Source: Chryseobacterium gleum (GTDB taxonomy: Bacteria > Bacteroidota > Bacteroidia > Flavobacteriales_D > Sanyastnellaceae). From it: DNA of 36,390 nucleotides. The translations under genes and the position numbers were made by a program. The notes under the pieces are model-generated. The model had not been told where the DNA came from. It made no database searches and was given only the letters and a program-made list of their open reading frames with translations. The stretch covers positions 1-36,390 of the forward strand of contig CAMDFE010000001.1 of assembly GCA_945897395.1 (NCBI GenBank), given 5' to 3'. Within the stretch, counting starts at the first letter, position 1. Each line of letters begins with the position of its first letter. Positions 15,726-26,200 of this stretch are shown here, piece by piece.

Positions 15726-17799
15726 TCAGAATAATAAAAAGCCAGCCGGACCTAACAATCCGATGAAGGGTGGATTTAGTTTTTATTGGATTTACGCGGT
15801 TATAGCGATCGTGTTGATTGGATTAATGGTATTCAATGGCAGTTCAGATGGCTCTGAAACGAATTATGCTCAGGTGAAGTCATGGGCAGAGAGTAATTAT
15901 ATTGCCCGCGTTGAATACAACGGCTCAACAGGAAAGGTGTATTTAGATTCACTGGGAAAAGCGAATTTGAAAGGACAGTATCCCGAGCAAAAAGGTGTCA
16001 TGGGAACCCGTCAGGGTAGTGACTTTTGGTTCAACATTCCACCGAGTGAACATTTTATTGATGAGTTGCATGCGTTAGGACCGGTTCATAATTTCGAAGT
16101 GAAATTTCAACCGCCTAATGAATCGGCTCAGAGTTTATTGTGGTGGTTAATTGCCTTGGGTGTAATGATTGCCGCTTGGACATTTATTATGCGTCGCATG
16201 GGCGGCGGTGGCGGCGGTGGCGGTGGTCAGATATTTAACATTGGAAAGAGTAAAGCCCAATTATTCGAGAAAGGAAAAGGAACCAATGTGACTTTTGCTG
16301 ATGTTGCTGGATTGGAAGGAGCAAAAGAAGAAGTGGAAGAGATCGTAGATTTCCTGAAGCATCCAAAGAAATATACAGAACTAGGAGCGAAGATTCCGAA
16401 GGGAGCGTTATTGGTGGGACCTCCTGGAACTGGAAAAACATTGTTGGCGAAAGCCGTAGCTGGAGAAGCACAGGTCCCCTTCTTTTCATTGTCGGGTTCT
16501 GATTTTGTTGAGATGTTTGTTGGTGTTGGAGCGAGTCGTGTGCGTGATTTATTCCGTCAAGCGAAAGAGAAAGCTCCTGCTATCATTTTTATTGATGAGA
16601 TTGATGCTATCGGACGTGCAAGAAGCAAGAATGTAAACTTTGGTGGCAACGATGAGCGTGAGAATACGCTGAATCAGCTGTTAACTGAAATGGACGGGTT
16701 CGGAACTAATTCAGGAATTATTATTCTAGCTGCTACGAATCGTGCAGATATTTTAGACAAGGCTTTGATGCGTGCTGGTCGATTCGATCGTCAGATTTAT
16801 GTAGACATGCCTGATGTGAAGGAGCGCGTGCAAATATTTAATGTACACTTGAAGAACGTTAAAACAGATCCTTCTGTTGATGTGGACTTTTTGGCTCGTC
16901 AAACACCAGGATTTTCTGGAGCAGATATAGCCAATATATGTAACGAAGCAGCCCTTATTGCTGCTCGACATGGTGCAGCCTCGGTAGAACAAAAGGATTT
17001 CTTAGCAGCTGTAGATCGTATTATTGGTGGACTCGAAAAAAAGAATAAGATTATTACTCCGAATGAAAAGCGCACTATCGCGTTTCACGAAGCGGGTCAC
17101 GCTGTAACATCTTGGTTGTTGGAATACGCTTCACCTTTGGTTAAAGTGACCATTGTTCCAAGAGGAAGATCTTTGGGCGCTGCATGGTATTTACCGGAGG
17201 AAAGACAAATCACAACGACTGACCAGATTCTTGATGAAATGTGTGCAACCCTGGGTGGACGTGCAGCAGAGCAAGTAATCTTCGGTAAAATTTCAACAGG
17301 AGCTCTTTCAGATTTAGAGAAAGTAACGAAGCAGGCCTATGCTATGGTTGGAATTTACGGATTGAATGATCGTATTGGAAACCTGAGTTACTACGACTCT
17401 TCCGGCGAAAATCAGTTTCAAAAACCGTACAGCGATGAGACAGCTCGCACCATGGATGAAGAGGTGAGTAAATTGGTGGAAGCCGCTTATCAGCGGGCCC
17501 TTCATTTGCTCACCGAGAATCGTGAAAAATTAGAAGAGTTGGCTCAATTACTTCTAGAAAAAGAAGTGATCTTCAAAGAAGATTTAGAGAGAATTCTTGG
17601 GGTAAGGCCATACATAGATCGTCAAACTCAAATAGACGATGCTGAGACATCGGCTCAATTGGTTAAAGATGCATGGATTGCAGAAGCGGAAGTGGATGTG
17701 ATTCCTGTTTCAGAGGAGAATCCCGTTATTGAAGATTCACAGAAGAAAGAAGAAAATTCAGATAGTGAAACACAATCCCAAGAAACACAGGAGAGTTAG
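15718..17799 (+). CDS. ftsH: ATP-dependent zinc metalloprotease FtsH
   Basis: The protein has 693 residues. Two membrane segments (about 23-40 and 139-157) flank a periplasmic domain. A Gly9 linker (162-170) precedes the AAA+ domain: Walker A GPPGTGKT (234-241), Walker B IIFIDEID (289-296), and the second region of homology with RAGRFDRQI. The M41 protease domain has HEAGH (457-461), with Asp532 of SDLEKVT as likely third zinc ligand. A Glu/Ser/Gln-rich tail ends the protein. It degrades membrane and cytosolic proteins at the inner membrane. The ATG overlaps the rsfS stop by 8 bases and cdsA starts 2 bases after the ftsH stop. Confidence 0.98.
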   Translation: MSDQNNKKPAGPNNPMKGGFSFYWIYAVIAIVLIGLMVFNGSSDGSETNYAQVKSWAESNYIARVEYNGSTGKVYLDSLGKANLKGQYPEQKGVMGTRQGSDFWFNIPPSEHFIDELHALGPVHNFEVKFQPPNESAQSLLWWLIALGVMIAAWTFIMRRMGGGGGGGGGQIFNIGKSKAQLFEKGKGTNVTFADVAGLEGAKEEVEEIVDFLKHPKKYTELGAKIPKGALLVGPPGTGKTLLAKAVAGEAQVPFFSLSGSDFVEMFVGVGASRVRDLFRQAKEKAPAIIFIDEIDAIGRARSKNVNFGGNDERENTLNQLLTEMDGFGTNSGIIILAATNRADILDKALMRAGRFDRQIYVDMPDVKERVQIFNVHLKNVKTDPSVDVDFLARQTPGFSGADIANICNEAALIAARHGAASVEQKDFLAAVDRIIGGLEKKNKIITPNEKRTIAFHEAGHAVTSWLLEYASPLVKVTIVPRGRSLGAAWYLPEERQITTTDQILDEMCATLGGRAAEQVIFGKISTGALSDLEKVTKQAYAMVGIYGLNDRIGNLSYYDSSGENQFQKPYSDETARTMDEEVSKLVEAAYQRALHLLTENREKLEELAQLLLEKEVIFKEDLERILGVRPYIDRQTQIDDAETSAQLVKDAWIAEAEVDVIPVSEENPVIEDSQKKEENSDSETQSQETQES

Positions 17800-17801
17800 A
17801 T

Positions 17802-18611
17802 TTGAGTAATTTATTATTGAGGTCCTTGGTTGGACTTATTTTTAGTTTAGTTGTGGTGGGCTCTGCTTTTGCAGGGCTTTTGCCATTTACGCTATTGTTT
17901 GGATTTTTCGCTGCAAAGGGTTTTCAGGAGTTTGTTCGATTGGTTAATCCGCAAATGAGACGCTTCCAAAGACGAGTGGGACTTGGATTAGCCGTTATCC
18001 TTTATGTAACAGCCGCTTCCACCATGGTTTTTGGAACTGATTGGAGATGGATGTTAATGGTGCCTGTGCTTTGGTTGTTATTTATGTCTATTGAAATGAT
18101 GAAGGTGAGTGCAAGTTTTATTTTGGATACTTCCACAATCTTAATGGGTTTTATTTATACGGTCCTGCCTTTTTCTCTGCTGGTCTTTTTAGGTAAAGTC
18201 AACGGTGAATTTGACGCACGTCTCCCGTTTGGATTCTTTTTAATTTTATGGGCAAATGATACAGGAGCTTATTTGATAGGAAAGTTCTTTGGAAAGCACA
18301 AGCTGCTTGAAGCAGTATCTCCTAAAAAAACATGGGAAGGATTGTTTGGTGGTATGACAAGTGCTGTTCTTTCGGGATATTTTCTTTTTTCATTAATGCC
18401 CAATTCATTCAGTCGCACGGAGTGGATAGCCATTGCTGCAATTGTCGCGGTTTTTGCCAATATTGGAGATTTAATCGAATCTCAAATTAAGCGTATAAAA
18501 GGGGTTAAAGATTCTGGAAAACTACTTCCTGGTCACGGCGGGGTCTTGGATCGTTTTGACGGATTGCTTATTGCACTTCCGCTTGTACTAATTTATTTGA
18601 TTTTGCTTTAA
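17802..18611 (+). CDS. cdsA: Phosphatidate cytidylyltransferase
   Basis: The protein has 269 residues from a TTG start 2 bases after the ftsH stop. It has about eight membrane segments. The CDP-diglyceride synthetase signature spans residues 227-253 (SQIKRIKGVKDSGK, then PGHGGVLDRFD). Other conserved pieces are WANDTGAYLIGK (150-161) and SPKKTWEG (173-180). It makes CDP-diacylglycerol from phosphatidic acid and CTP in the inner membrane. Its partner in phosphatidylethanolamine synthesis, psd, follows by one base; a phosphatidylserine synthase gene is not in the window. Confidence 0.96.
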   Translation: MSNLLLRSLVGLIFSLVVVGSAFAGLLPFTLLFGFFAAKGFQEFVRLVNPQMRRFQRRVGLGLAVILYVTAASTMVFGTDWRWMLMVPVLWLLFMSIEMMKVSASFILDTSTILMGFIYTVLPFSLLVFLGKVNGEFDARLPFGFFLILWANDTGAYLIGKFFGKHKLLEAVSPKKTWEGLFGGMTSAVLSGYFLFSLMPNSFSRTEWIAIAAIVAVFANIGDLIESQIKRIKGVKDSGKLLPGHGGVLDRFDGLLIALPLVLIYLILL

Positions 18612-18612
18612 C

Positions 18613-19269
18613 ATGACTATTCACAAAGAGGGTTTTAAGATTTTAGGCGGAACACTTTTAGTTTCTACAATACTTGTTGGCGGCGCCTTTTTGATGTTCG
18701 ATGCTGCTTTAGTCTGGATATTAACAGCTGTAGCATGTGGTATAGTATTCTTGCTGTTTTTGCAATTCTTCCGATTGCCTCATCGTGTGAATTGCGCCGA
18801 GGCCAATGAATTGGTTGCTCCTTGTGATGGAAAGGTAGTAGTTATTGAAGAGGTAGAAGAACCGGAGTATTTTCAGGGTAAAAGAATTCAGGTTTCCATT
18901 TTTATGTCGCCGTTAAATGTCCATGCGAATTGGACCCCGTGTTCTGGAGAAGTGAAATATTTCAAATATCATCCAGGATTGTTTTTGGTTGCCTGGCATC
19001 CAAAGAGCAGTACTGAGAATGAGCGCACAACGGTTGTTGTAGAGCATGCTCTTGGAAAAGATGTTTTGCTACGACAAGTTGCTGGAGCAGTAGCGCGGAG
19101 AATTGTTTGGTATGTGAATGCTGGCGATAAACTTCAAACAAACGATCAATTCGGTTTTATTAAGTTTGGAAGTCGCGTTGATTTGTACTTCCCTTTGGGA
19201 ACAGAGATTGTAGCGAACATAGACGATGTTACGAAAGGAAATGAAACGGTGATTGCTCGTTGGAAATAA
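18613..19269 (+). CDS. psd: Phosphatidylserine decarboxylase family protein
   Basis: The protein has 218 residues, the short bacterial class. Two N-terminal hydrophobic segments (about 10-50) anchor it. The SPLNVHANW motif (99-107) and the self-cleavage site Gly186-Ser187 in IKFGSRVDL are present; Ser187 would become the pyruvoyl group of the alpha chain. It converts phosphatidylserine to phosphatidylethanolamine, the main Bacteroidota phospholipid. It is last in the rsfS-ftsH-cdsA-psd operon, followed 27 bases later by a terminator. Confidence 0.96.
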   Translation: MTIHKEGFKILGGTLLVSTILVGGAFLMFDAALVWILTAVACGIVFLLFLQFFRLPHRVNCAEANELVAPCDGKVVVIEEVEEPEYFQGKRIQVSIFMSPLNVHANWTPCSGEVKYFKYHPGLFLVAWHPKSSTENERTTVVVEHALGKDVLLRQVAGAVARRIVWYVNAGDKLQTNDQFGFIKFGSRVDLYFPLGTEIVANIDDVTKGNETVIARWK

Positions 19270-19293
19270 TCTCACGAAGGAATTTAGTGAAAT

Positions 19294-19326
19294 AAAAAAA
19301 GGTCTGAAATTTCAGACCTTTTTTAT
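19294..19326. terminator. Bidirectional terminator between psd and the DUF1573 gene
   Basis: A near-perfect palindrome has stem GGTCTGAA (19301-19308) / TTCAGACC (19311-19318), extended by a run of seven A on the left and six or more T on the right. It gives a T tract in both directions and so can end both the rightward psd operon and the leftward DUF1573 operon. Confidence 0.92.
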
Positions 19327-19339
19327 GCTTGATTATTTA

Positions 19340-19801
19340 TTAGTTGTTTGGAGCACCACCTTGCTCTTTCACTGGAGCACCACCTGGTGTGCCTGGAGCA
19401 GGAGCATTTGGATCTGCTTCAACATTTCCTTTGATGCGAACAACTTTAACAGGCTCATTCACCGCGTTAGAATTGATGGTAACTGATTTGTTAATTGGGC
19501 CAGGACGCTTTGTATCATACTTTACTTGAATCATTGAAGATCCGCCAGGAAGAATTGGAGTCGTGTCACATGTTGGAACCGTACATCCGCAAGAACCTTT
19601 GCATTTGCTTAAAGTCAAGGGCTCAGTTCCTGAATTAGTTACTTTGAATTCACATGCACCGTTTCCACCGAAGGCAACAGTTCCATAATCGTGAACTTCT
19701 TTATCAACGGTAATGGCTGGACCAGTTACCAATTGAGCTTGAGCGTTTGCCGAAATTGCAAAACCAATTGCAATGGCGAAAGATAAAATTACTTTTTTCA
19801 T
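19340..19801 (-). CDS. DUF1573 domain protein, secreted
   Basis: The protein has 153 residues. Signal peptide MKKVILSFAIAIGFAISANA is followed by an Ig-like DUF1573 domain starting at HDYGTVAFGG, with the cysteine cluster CKGSCGCTVPTC in mid-domain and KRPGPINKSVTINSN near its end. A Pro/Gly/Ala-rich tail (PNAPAPGTPGGAP) ends it. Predicted to be periplasmic. DUF1573 function is not established; the fold resembles ASPM-SPD-2-Hydin beta sandwiches. It begins 18 bases after the stop of the paralogous lipoprotein and should be in the same operon. Confidence 0.88.
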   Translation of the reverse strand: MKKVILSFAIAIGFAISANAQAQLVTGPAITVDKEVHDYGTVAFGGNGACEFKVTNSGTEPLTLSKCKGSCGCTVPTCDTTPILPGGSSMIQVKYDTKRPGPINKSVTINSNAVNEPVKVVRIKGNVEADPNAPAPGTPGGAPVKEQGGAPNN

Positions 19802-19819
19802 ACTATTCTGTTTTTCTAA

Positions 19820-20230
19820 TTATTCGATGACTTCACCTTTGATGGTTAAAACGGTTGGCTTTGCTTCTGGATTGTTCCAGTTAACCATAACTGTTTTCGT
19901 GAAAGGACCCATTCTATTCGTATCGTAATGAATAGTAATTGCTTGGCTTTTACCTGGCTCAATGGTAGAGTTCGGGTCACATTTAGGAGTTGTGCATCCG
20001 CAAGAACCTTGACATGAGCTGATGATCAGATTTTGATCTCCAGTGTTAGATAATTCGAATGTACAATTACCATCAGAACCTTTTTTAACTTGACCGTAGT
20101 TGTTTTCCATTTTATCAGGAGTTAACATAGGTGCACCAAAAGTTGTGATTTTTCCAGGCTGCGCTTCAGCACATCCAGCAAGCCCTAAGAAGAAGGCCAC
20201 TGCAGCAAAAAGGGTAAAATTGATTTTCAT
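19820..20230 (-). CDS. DUF1573 domain lipoprotein
   Basis: The protein has 136 residues. The N-terminus ends in lipobox LAGC (Cys20), so it is a predicted lipoprotein. The DUF1573 domain (NNYGQVKKG start) carries the cluster CQGSCGCTTPKC, the same spacing as the downstream paralogue, and DTNRMGPFTKTVMVNWN. The two are a tandem duplication with different anchoring, one lipidated and one soluble. First gene of the pair; a GATATTTG element (one mismatch to TAnnTTTG) sits about 20-30 bases upstream. Confidence 0.88.
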   Translation of the reverse strand: MKINFTLFAAVAFFLGLAGCAEAQPGKITTFGAPMLTPDKMENNYGQVKKGSDGNCTFELSNTGDQNLIISSCQGSCGCTTPKCDPNSTIEPGKSQAITIHYDTNRMGPFTKTVMVNWNNPEAKPTVLTIKGEVIE

Positions 20231-20277
20231 ATTATTTATTGTAAGTTTTCAAATATCGGTTAGAATTTTTAAAATCC

Positions 20278-23200
20278 CTAGTGGTTAACTAAAAGCGTGC
20301 CACTTCGATGTATTTTATTAGAGGTTTCAGTAATTGTATACATTCCATTCGAAAAACATGCGGTGTTAATCGTTCTGACTTTGCCTGTGCTGGATTCTCT
20401 GAATATAAGTCTTCCTTGCGTATCTCTTATTTCAAGCGTGCTTGCGGGCAAAAGTCCGGTAATATTAAGGATGTCTTGAGTAGGGTTGGGATAAAGTTTG
20501 AAAGAAACATTTGTCTCTTCAAAGGTTGAAGTCAAAAATGAATTAGCCGAACACCCGAATTCGTTGATGTAGTCGCAAGAGAAGAATTGGCCCAGTGAAT
20601 CGGGAACACTTATTAAGGAATCAACTGTTAATGTTCCATCGATGATCCACGTGACATTGTCTTGATTTGCGCAATTCGTGCATGTTACAAAGCCGTTTTC
20701 AAATATTAATTCCGGCACTGACCCTCCGTTAACTGTGATTGATGTGGCGGGACTGTTTGCGCTTGAATTTCCAAGCGTACATGTTAAATAAGGCGAATAT
20801 GTGTTTGCTGAAGTGTAATTGAAATCATAGGTTTCGAGATACGAAAGAGGAATATTACCGTTACCGTTTCCTAAGAAAAGTTCGCAAGAAAGTCCGTTAA
20901 TATAATCTGTTGTATTTATGAATGAAGCGAATAATGGTGCGCAGCCTTCTGTTGGAGTGAAGTTAAATGAGGGTTGGATGACCAGAAGTGGAGCTGACAT
21001 TTGGGAGAGGCATCCTTGGGTTGAAACAGACTGTGCGGTAAAGTATCCATTTTGATAAATGCCGGATTGAAACGTGCCGACAACTGAAGTCCCTTGAGCG
21101 AAAGGACTATTGTCTAAGTAATATTGTGTAACAAGCCCAGCGCAATTAGAACATAAGACAGCTCCGTATGCTGAAGTAAGCAGAGGTGCGGGTGCATTAG
21201 GAAATACTGTAACATTGGGCCCATTGGCTGTGAAGGTTGCGCCATCGAGAGTACATGAAATCGAAGTGGTGTAAGCTCCGTTAATGGAGTAGTTCAGCGT
21301 ATTGGAATTATTCAGCCCGTAATCTATTCCGTTGGTCTGAATCACGCAAGTCATACCGTCAAACGAAGGTGTAGTGTTCGTCGCTTGAACGCTTAATGGT
21401 CCGCATCCTTCGTTAGAGCTAAGGGTAAACGAAGGGAAGATTTGAAGAAGACTATCAGTGTTTACTGTGCAACCGAATTCGTTGGTTATGGTTCCGAAGA
21501 AATAACCACTTAGACTGCTTGTTCCAATATTCAAAGGATTGGTGTTTATGTTCAAGCTTGTGCCATTGAGAGTCCAGACAATTGAATTGTTCGCTGGTAA
21601 ATTGTTTGCCGATATAAATCCAGCGTTGTAGCTCAAGGAGCTAGGTGTTGGGTTAGGAAATACAGTGATAACGGAATCGCTGAAAGTTGCGGAAACACTA
21701 CCAATCGAACAAGTCATTTCAGGAGCGTAATTACCCGGGTCGTTGTAGTTCAATTGAGCCGTTATATTGAATGGAGTAATGGCCCCACCAATTCCGTCTG
21801 CAATGCTGCAAGTCATTCCGTTTAATGGATCTGTTGTGTTTGAAAGCACTGCCACCAATGGTCCGCAACCTTCTCCAACAACAACACTGTAATTCGGTTG
21901 AATGACAAGCAAAGGTTCACTTGTTGATTCGCAGCCGTTAACATCTGTGTAGGTTGCAGTGTAGTATCCATTGTCAAAAATTCCGTTTATAAAAGTTGAA
22001 ATGGAGTTTGTTGAAGCATTCAAGTTGTTCCCGTCTAAGCTCCACGAAACGTTATAATCAAGACTGTTGTTAGTCGCGTTCACTAGGCCATATGAAGACG
22101 TTAGGATAGGTGAAGTTGGATTGCTAAACACGGTAATAACAGGGTCGCTGAATGTTCCGGAAATAACTCCAACTGAACAAGTCATTTCAGGAGCGAAGTT
22201 ACCAGCGTCATTGTAATTTAATTGTACCGTTGAGTTGAACGGAATACTTGACCCTCCATTTCCGTTTGCAATGTTGCAAGTCATTCCAACTATAGGGTCA
22301 GTGGTATTGGAAAGCATTGCCACCAATGGCGCACAACCTTCTCCGGTAATAACACTATAATTAGGTTGAATAACTAATAAAGGCACTCCTGTAGTGATAC
22401 ATCCGTTTGCGTCTGTATAAGTTGCAGCGTAGTATCCATTGTCAAAAATTCCATTTATAAAAGTTGAAATGGAGTTCGATGATAAATTCAAATTATTCCC
22501 ATCGAGGTTCCACGCAACGTTATAACCAAGACTGTTGTTTGTTGCATTCACTTGTCCGTATGTGGAAGATAGGGCTGGAGCAATAGGATGGCTGAACACA
22601 GTAATTGGATCAAGAGTATAGGTGCTGGAATAAATCCCGGAGTGACAGTATAAAGTGGGTTGATATATTCCCGGGTCGTTGAATGTAAAATCAATGGAAA
22701 CATCTATTGGAGAATAGTCGAGTCCGGGTAAAAGAATTTCACATTGAATACCAGCCGGCATAGAGGTGTTATTCGTAATTGTTGTGCTAAGCGGAGAGCA
22801 ACCGGAAGAAACTGATGTTGTGGCATTGATTTCTAGAACGAAATAATATCCTGTGTCGGAAGTGCAACCGAATTCGTTCGTGTAAACAGCTGAATAATTT
22901 CCGTTTTGAAAATTGTTATTGAAGTAGGTACTTATGCTTTGCGCTGATGAACTCACATTTAATGGTGCGCCATTCAAGAACCATTGAATGCTATTTCCAG
23001 TGTTATTTGTTGCCTGAATTGCATTTGCACTATAATTCAATACAGGAGTAGCTGGAATTGCATGTGACACGACAGGAAGATTATTCAAAGAATAGTAATT
23101 GTTCCCAAAAGCGCTGCAAACTTCAACCACAGTAAAGTTCTCAGGCGCTGTCATTGAGTAGGAATAAGGAGAGATAAAATAATTTCCTGTGACATTTGAA

Positions 23201-26200
23201 TTTTCGAAATGACAATTTAAGGTTTGGCTTGAAACAGTTGTGTTTTCAAAAAGTACTTCGTTGGGTCCGCAGGTTGAATTTTGTGACGTTTGATAAGTTG
23301 GAATCACGAAATAAATAGAGTCGGAGTTACTGGTGCATCCGAATTCATTTGTGATTTGAACATGGTAAAAACCATCTCCCGTATATCCTTGCGCCGCGTC
23401 AATTGATTGTCCGGTATACTCGGTGGGCGTTTGGTTGAAAAACCAATGAAGTGTATTGGTTGAAACTGTTGAAATAAACAGATTTGGAAAGTTTAGATTG
23501 ATGCTGCTAACAGCTGGGGAGCTATATACTGTAATAGGGGCTGCAGTGGCTGAAGAAACTTGCGAACCCTGAATTATAGTTAGTTCAATAGAATAAATGC
23601 TAGCGTCTGAATAGAGGTGTGTATAAAAGGGCGCGCAATAATTTAAAATTGTACCGTCGCCGAAATCAATAATGCATGAATCAAGAAGCGAGTATTGTGT
23701 TTGATTGTATGCAATTAAAGTATCTGAAAGGCATAAAGCACTGTTAGAAACATCTATAGCTGCAGTGTTATATTCGCAGCTGAAGTCGTCTGTATTCGCG
23801 GAAGGGTCAAAGTTGTTGGCAAATGGATCAGTGCAACCGAAGTATATGCAACTTTGGTCGCTGGTGTTCGCGAGAGGATTGAAATTGTCTGCATTCAAGT
23901 CTAGGCAACCATAAATAATACAACTTCCATTTTCAAGATTTGCTAGAGGGTTGAAATTCGAAGCGATTGGATTTGTGCAACCGGGTATAATGCAAATTGG
24001 ATCAATTCCATTGCAATCTTCATCGATTCCGTTTCCACAGATTTCTATTGCACCTAAGTTTACCGTGGGATTGGAATCGTTGCAGTCTCCGAGAATACCT
24101 CCAGTAGTGGTGTAATTGATTCCTTGAGAGGAGCAAGCGCTAAGGGAAGAAAGGTAATATCCATCGTTATCAGCATCGAGGTAATAGGTAAGAAAAACAA
24201 TCCCCTCATTAATAAGACCATTGCAGTTGTCGTCTATTGCATTGCAGATTTCGGGTGCTGCAGGGTTAATTGCAGCGTTTGAATTTATGCAGTCGGTATT
24301 ATTTGAAACGTAACCTGCGCCTGGATTTGAGCATGAGCTTGTTGCTGAACCTGCACCGAAACCATCTGAATCGGTATCTATATAATAATTCACGAATGTC
24401 AGTTCGTCGTCAATTAAATTGTTACAGTTATCGTCAATAGCATTGCATATTTCTGTTGTCCCGGGTCTTATGGCTGCGTTTGTATTGTTGCAATCGGTGT
24501 TGTTTGTGACGTAACCTGCACCAGGGCTTGAACAAGAGTTTATCGCAGTTCCAGCGCCATACCCATCACCATCCGTGTCAATGTAATAATTAACGAAAGT
24601 TATTCCGTCATCAATAAGGGTGTTACAGTTGTCGTCAATTGAATTACAAATTTCACTAGCGTTGGGTCGAATGTTCGCGTTGTTATTGTTGCAGTCCAAA
24701 TTGTTCGTAACGAAGTTGCCGAAAATAGGCGTGCATGAACTGGTTGGCGTTCCAGCACCGAATCCATCTTGATCGGTATCGATATAGTACTTCGCGAATA
24801 CGAGGCCCTCGTTCACTTGACCATTACAATTATCGTCGACAAGGTTGCACAATTCGGCAGCACCTGGTTTTATAATAGCATTCGCATCGTTGCAATCACT
24901 GTTGTTTGTAACATATCCCGCTGGTGGAGAGCAGTCACTCAAACTTGCATTCGGATTTCCAAATCCATCACCGTCGCTGTCTGCGTAGTAAGTAAGGAAT
25001 GTGATTCCTTCATTAATTTGACCGTTACAATTGTCATCAATGGTATTGCAAATTTCTGTTGCAGTTGGGCGAACGTTCGCATTGTTGTCGTTACAGTCTG
25101 TTGAGTTTGTAACGTAGCCCACCGAAACGTAGCAAGAAGATTGTGATATCAGAGGATTTCCGAATCCATCCACATCGGCATCTGCATAATACGTAATAGG
25201 CATAATACAACTTCCATCGTTAACAGTTGCAATACTAGAATAATTGCAGGCGGTGGGAATGGTGCAGCCATTCACAACACAGGATCCGTCATACCAAGTT
25301 GCATTTGCATTGTAATTGGAAGACGCTGAGTATATGCATCCCGGAATATCACAAGAGCCATCGTCAATATTAGCTGTTGCGAGGTAGTTATTAGCGAGTG
25401 GGTTTGTGCAGCCTGGAGTTTGTGCCGAAGTAAATAAGTTCATTCTTACCACGGGCATTTTAGCCATGAAGAAGAGCCCGTTGTTTTCGGGGTAGCGGAC
25501 GAAACTCGTTTGATCAATTGCTGCTCCGCTGCGGCAAACTTTGAGTCCTTGAGATCCAACGGTGTTTCCAACCATTACAATATAAACGCTATCGGCGTAC
25601 AATGTGAGTGGAGTAGGTAACTGAAGTGTAATTAATCTTTGTTGCCCTATTGCATTGATGTCCCATGCATTTACAGGATACACCACAGAAGTTGCTTGAA
25701 GATTTGTAAAATCGTTTTTGTAAATTGTAGCTTGAATGGTGGTTCCAATAGCGGTTCCTGGACCAACAGCAACTGCAATGGAGGTGCACTTTACTGTGTT
25801 GGATCTGCCTTCGAAAATATTTCCAACTTGATGAGTTTGCCCGGTGTATAGCGCGCTAGGGGTGAAGGCATCTTCCATTGGTCCTTCATCGCGGGCATAT
25901 TCGTAATCCGTTATGTAGTAATCCAGCGTGTCTTTGTTGTTGCCAGGGGCTTCGTCGGTTTGTGTTTGATTGATTTGATAAGTAATTCTGTAATACCCTG
26001 TAGTAACGCTAGGTGTGAATCCGGTGGTTAGTGTATAAGTGGCTGTGGCACCGGCAACAACATTTGAGTTAGCTGTTGTCTGGTTGTACAGAGCGGTATT
26101 GGCCGCGTTAAGCACCTTCACGTTAAGATTAGAGGCCGTTTGTGTGGCACTTCCGATATTCGTTGCTTTTGCGTTGAATTTGAAAGGGACCAGCATCGTT

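Noticed and set aside
16201..16227. Run of glycine codons in ftsH as a possible slippage or expansion site
   Set aside because: A Gly-rich linker after the second membrane segment is normal in bacterial FtsH.
17056..17110. Second metalloprotease gene within the ftsH region
   Set aside because: HEAGH belongs to the FtsH M41 domain in the same frame.
20297..20529. Short plus-strand frames opposite the end of the giant T9SS gene
   Set aside because: They are antisense to the conserved sorting domain with no start signal or family match.
23990..25203. CRISPR-like array
   Set aside because: The ~200-bp spaced similarity is the coding repeat of the MopE-like units; there are no short identical repeats with unique spacers and no cas genes.
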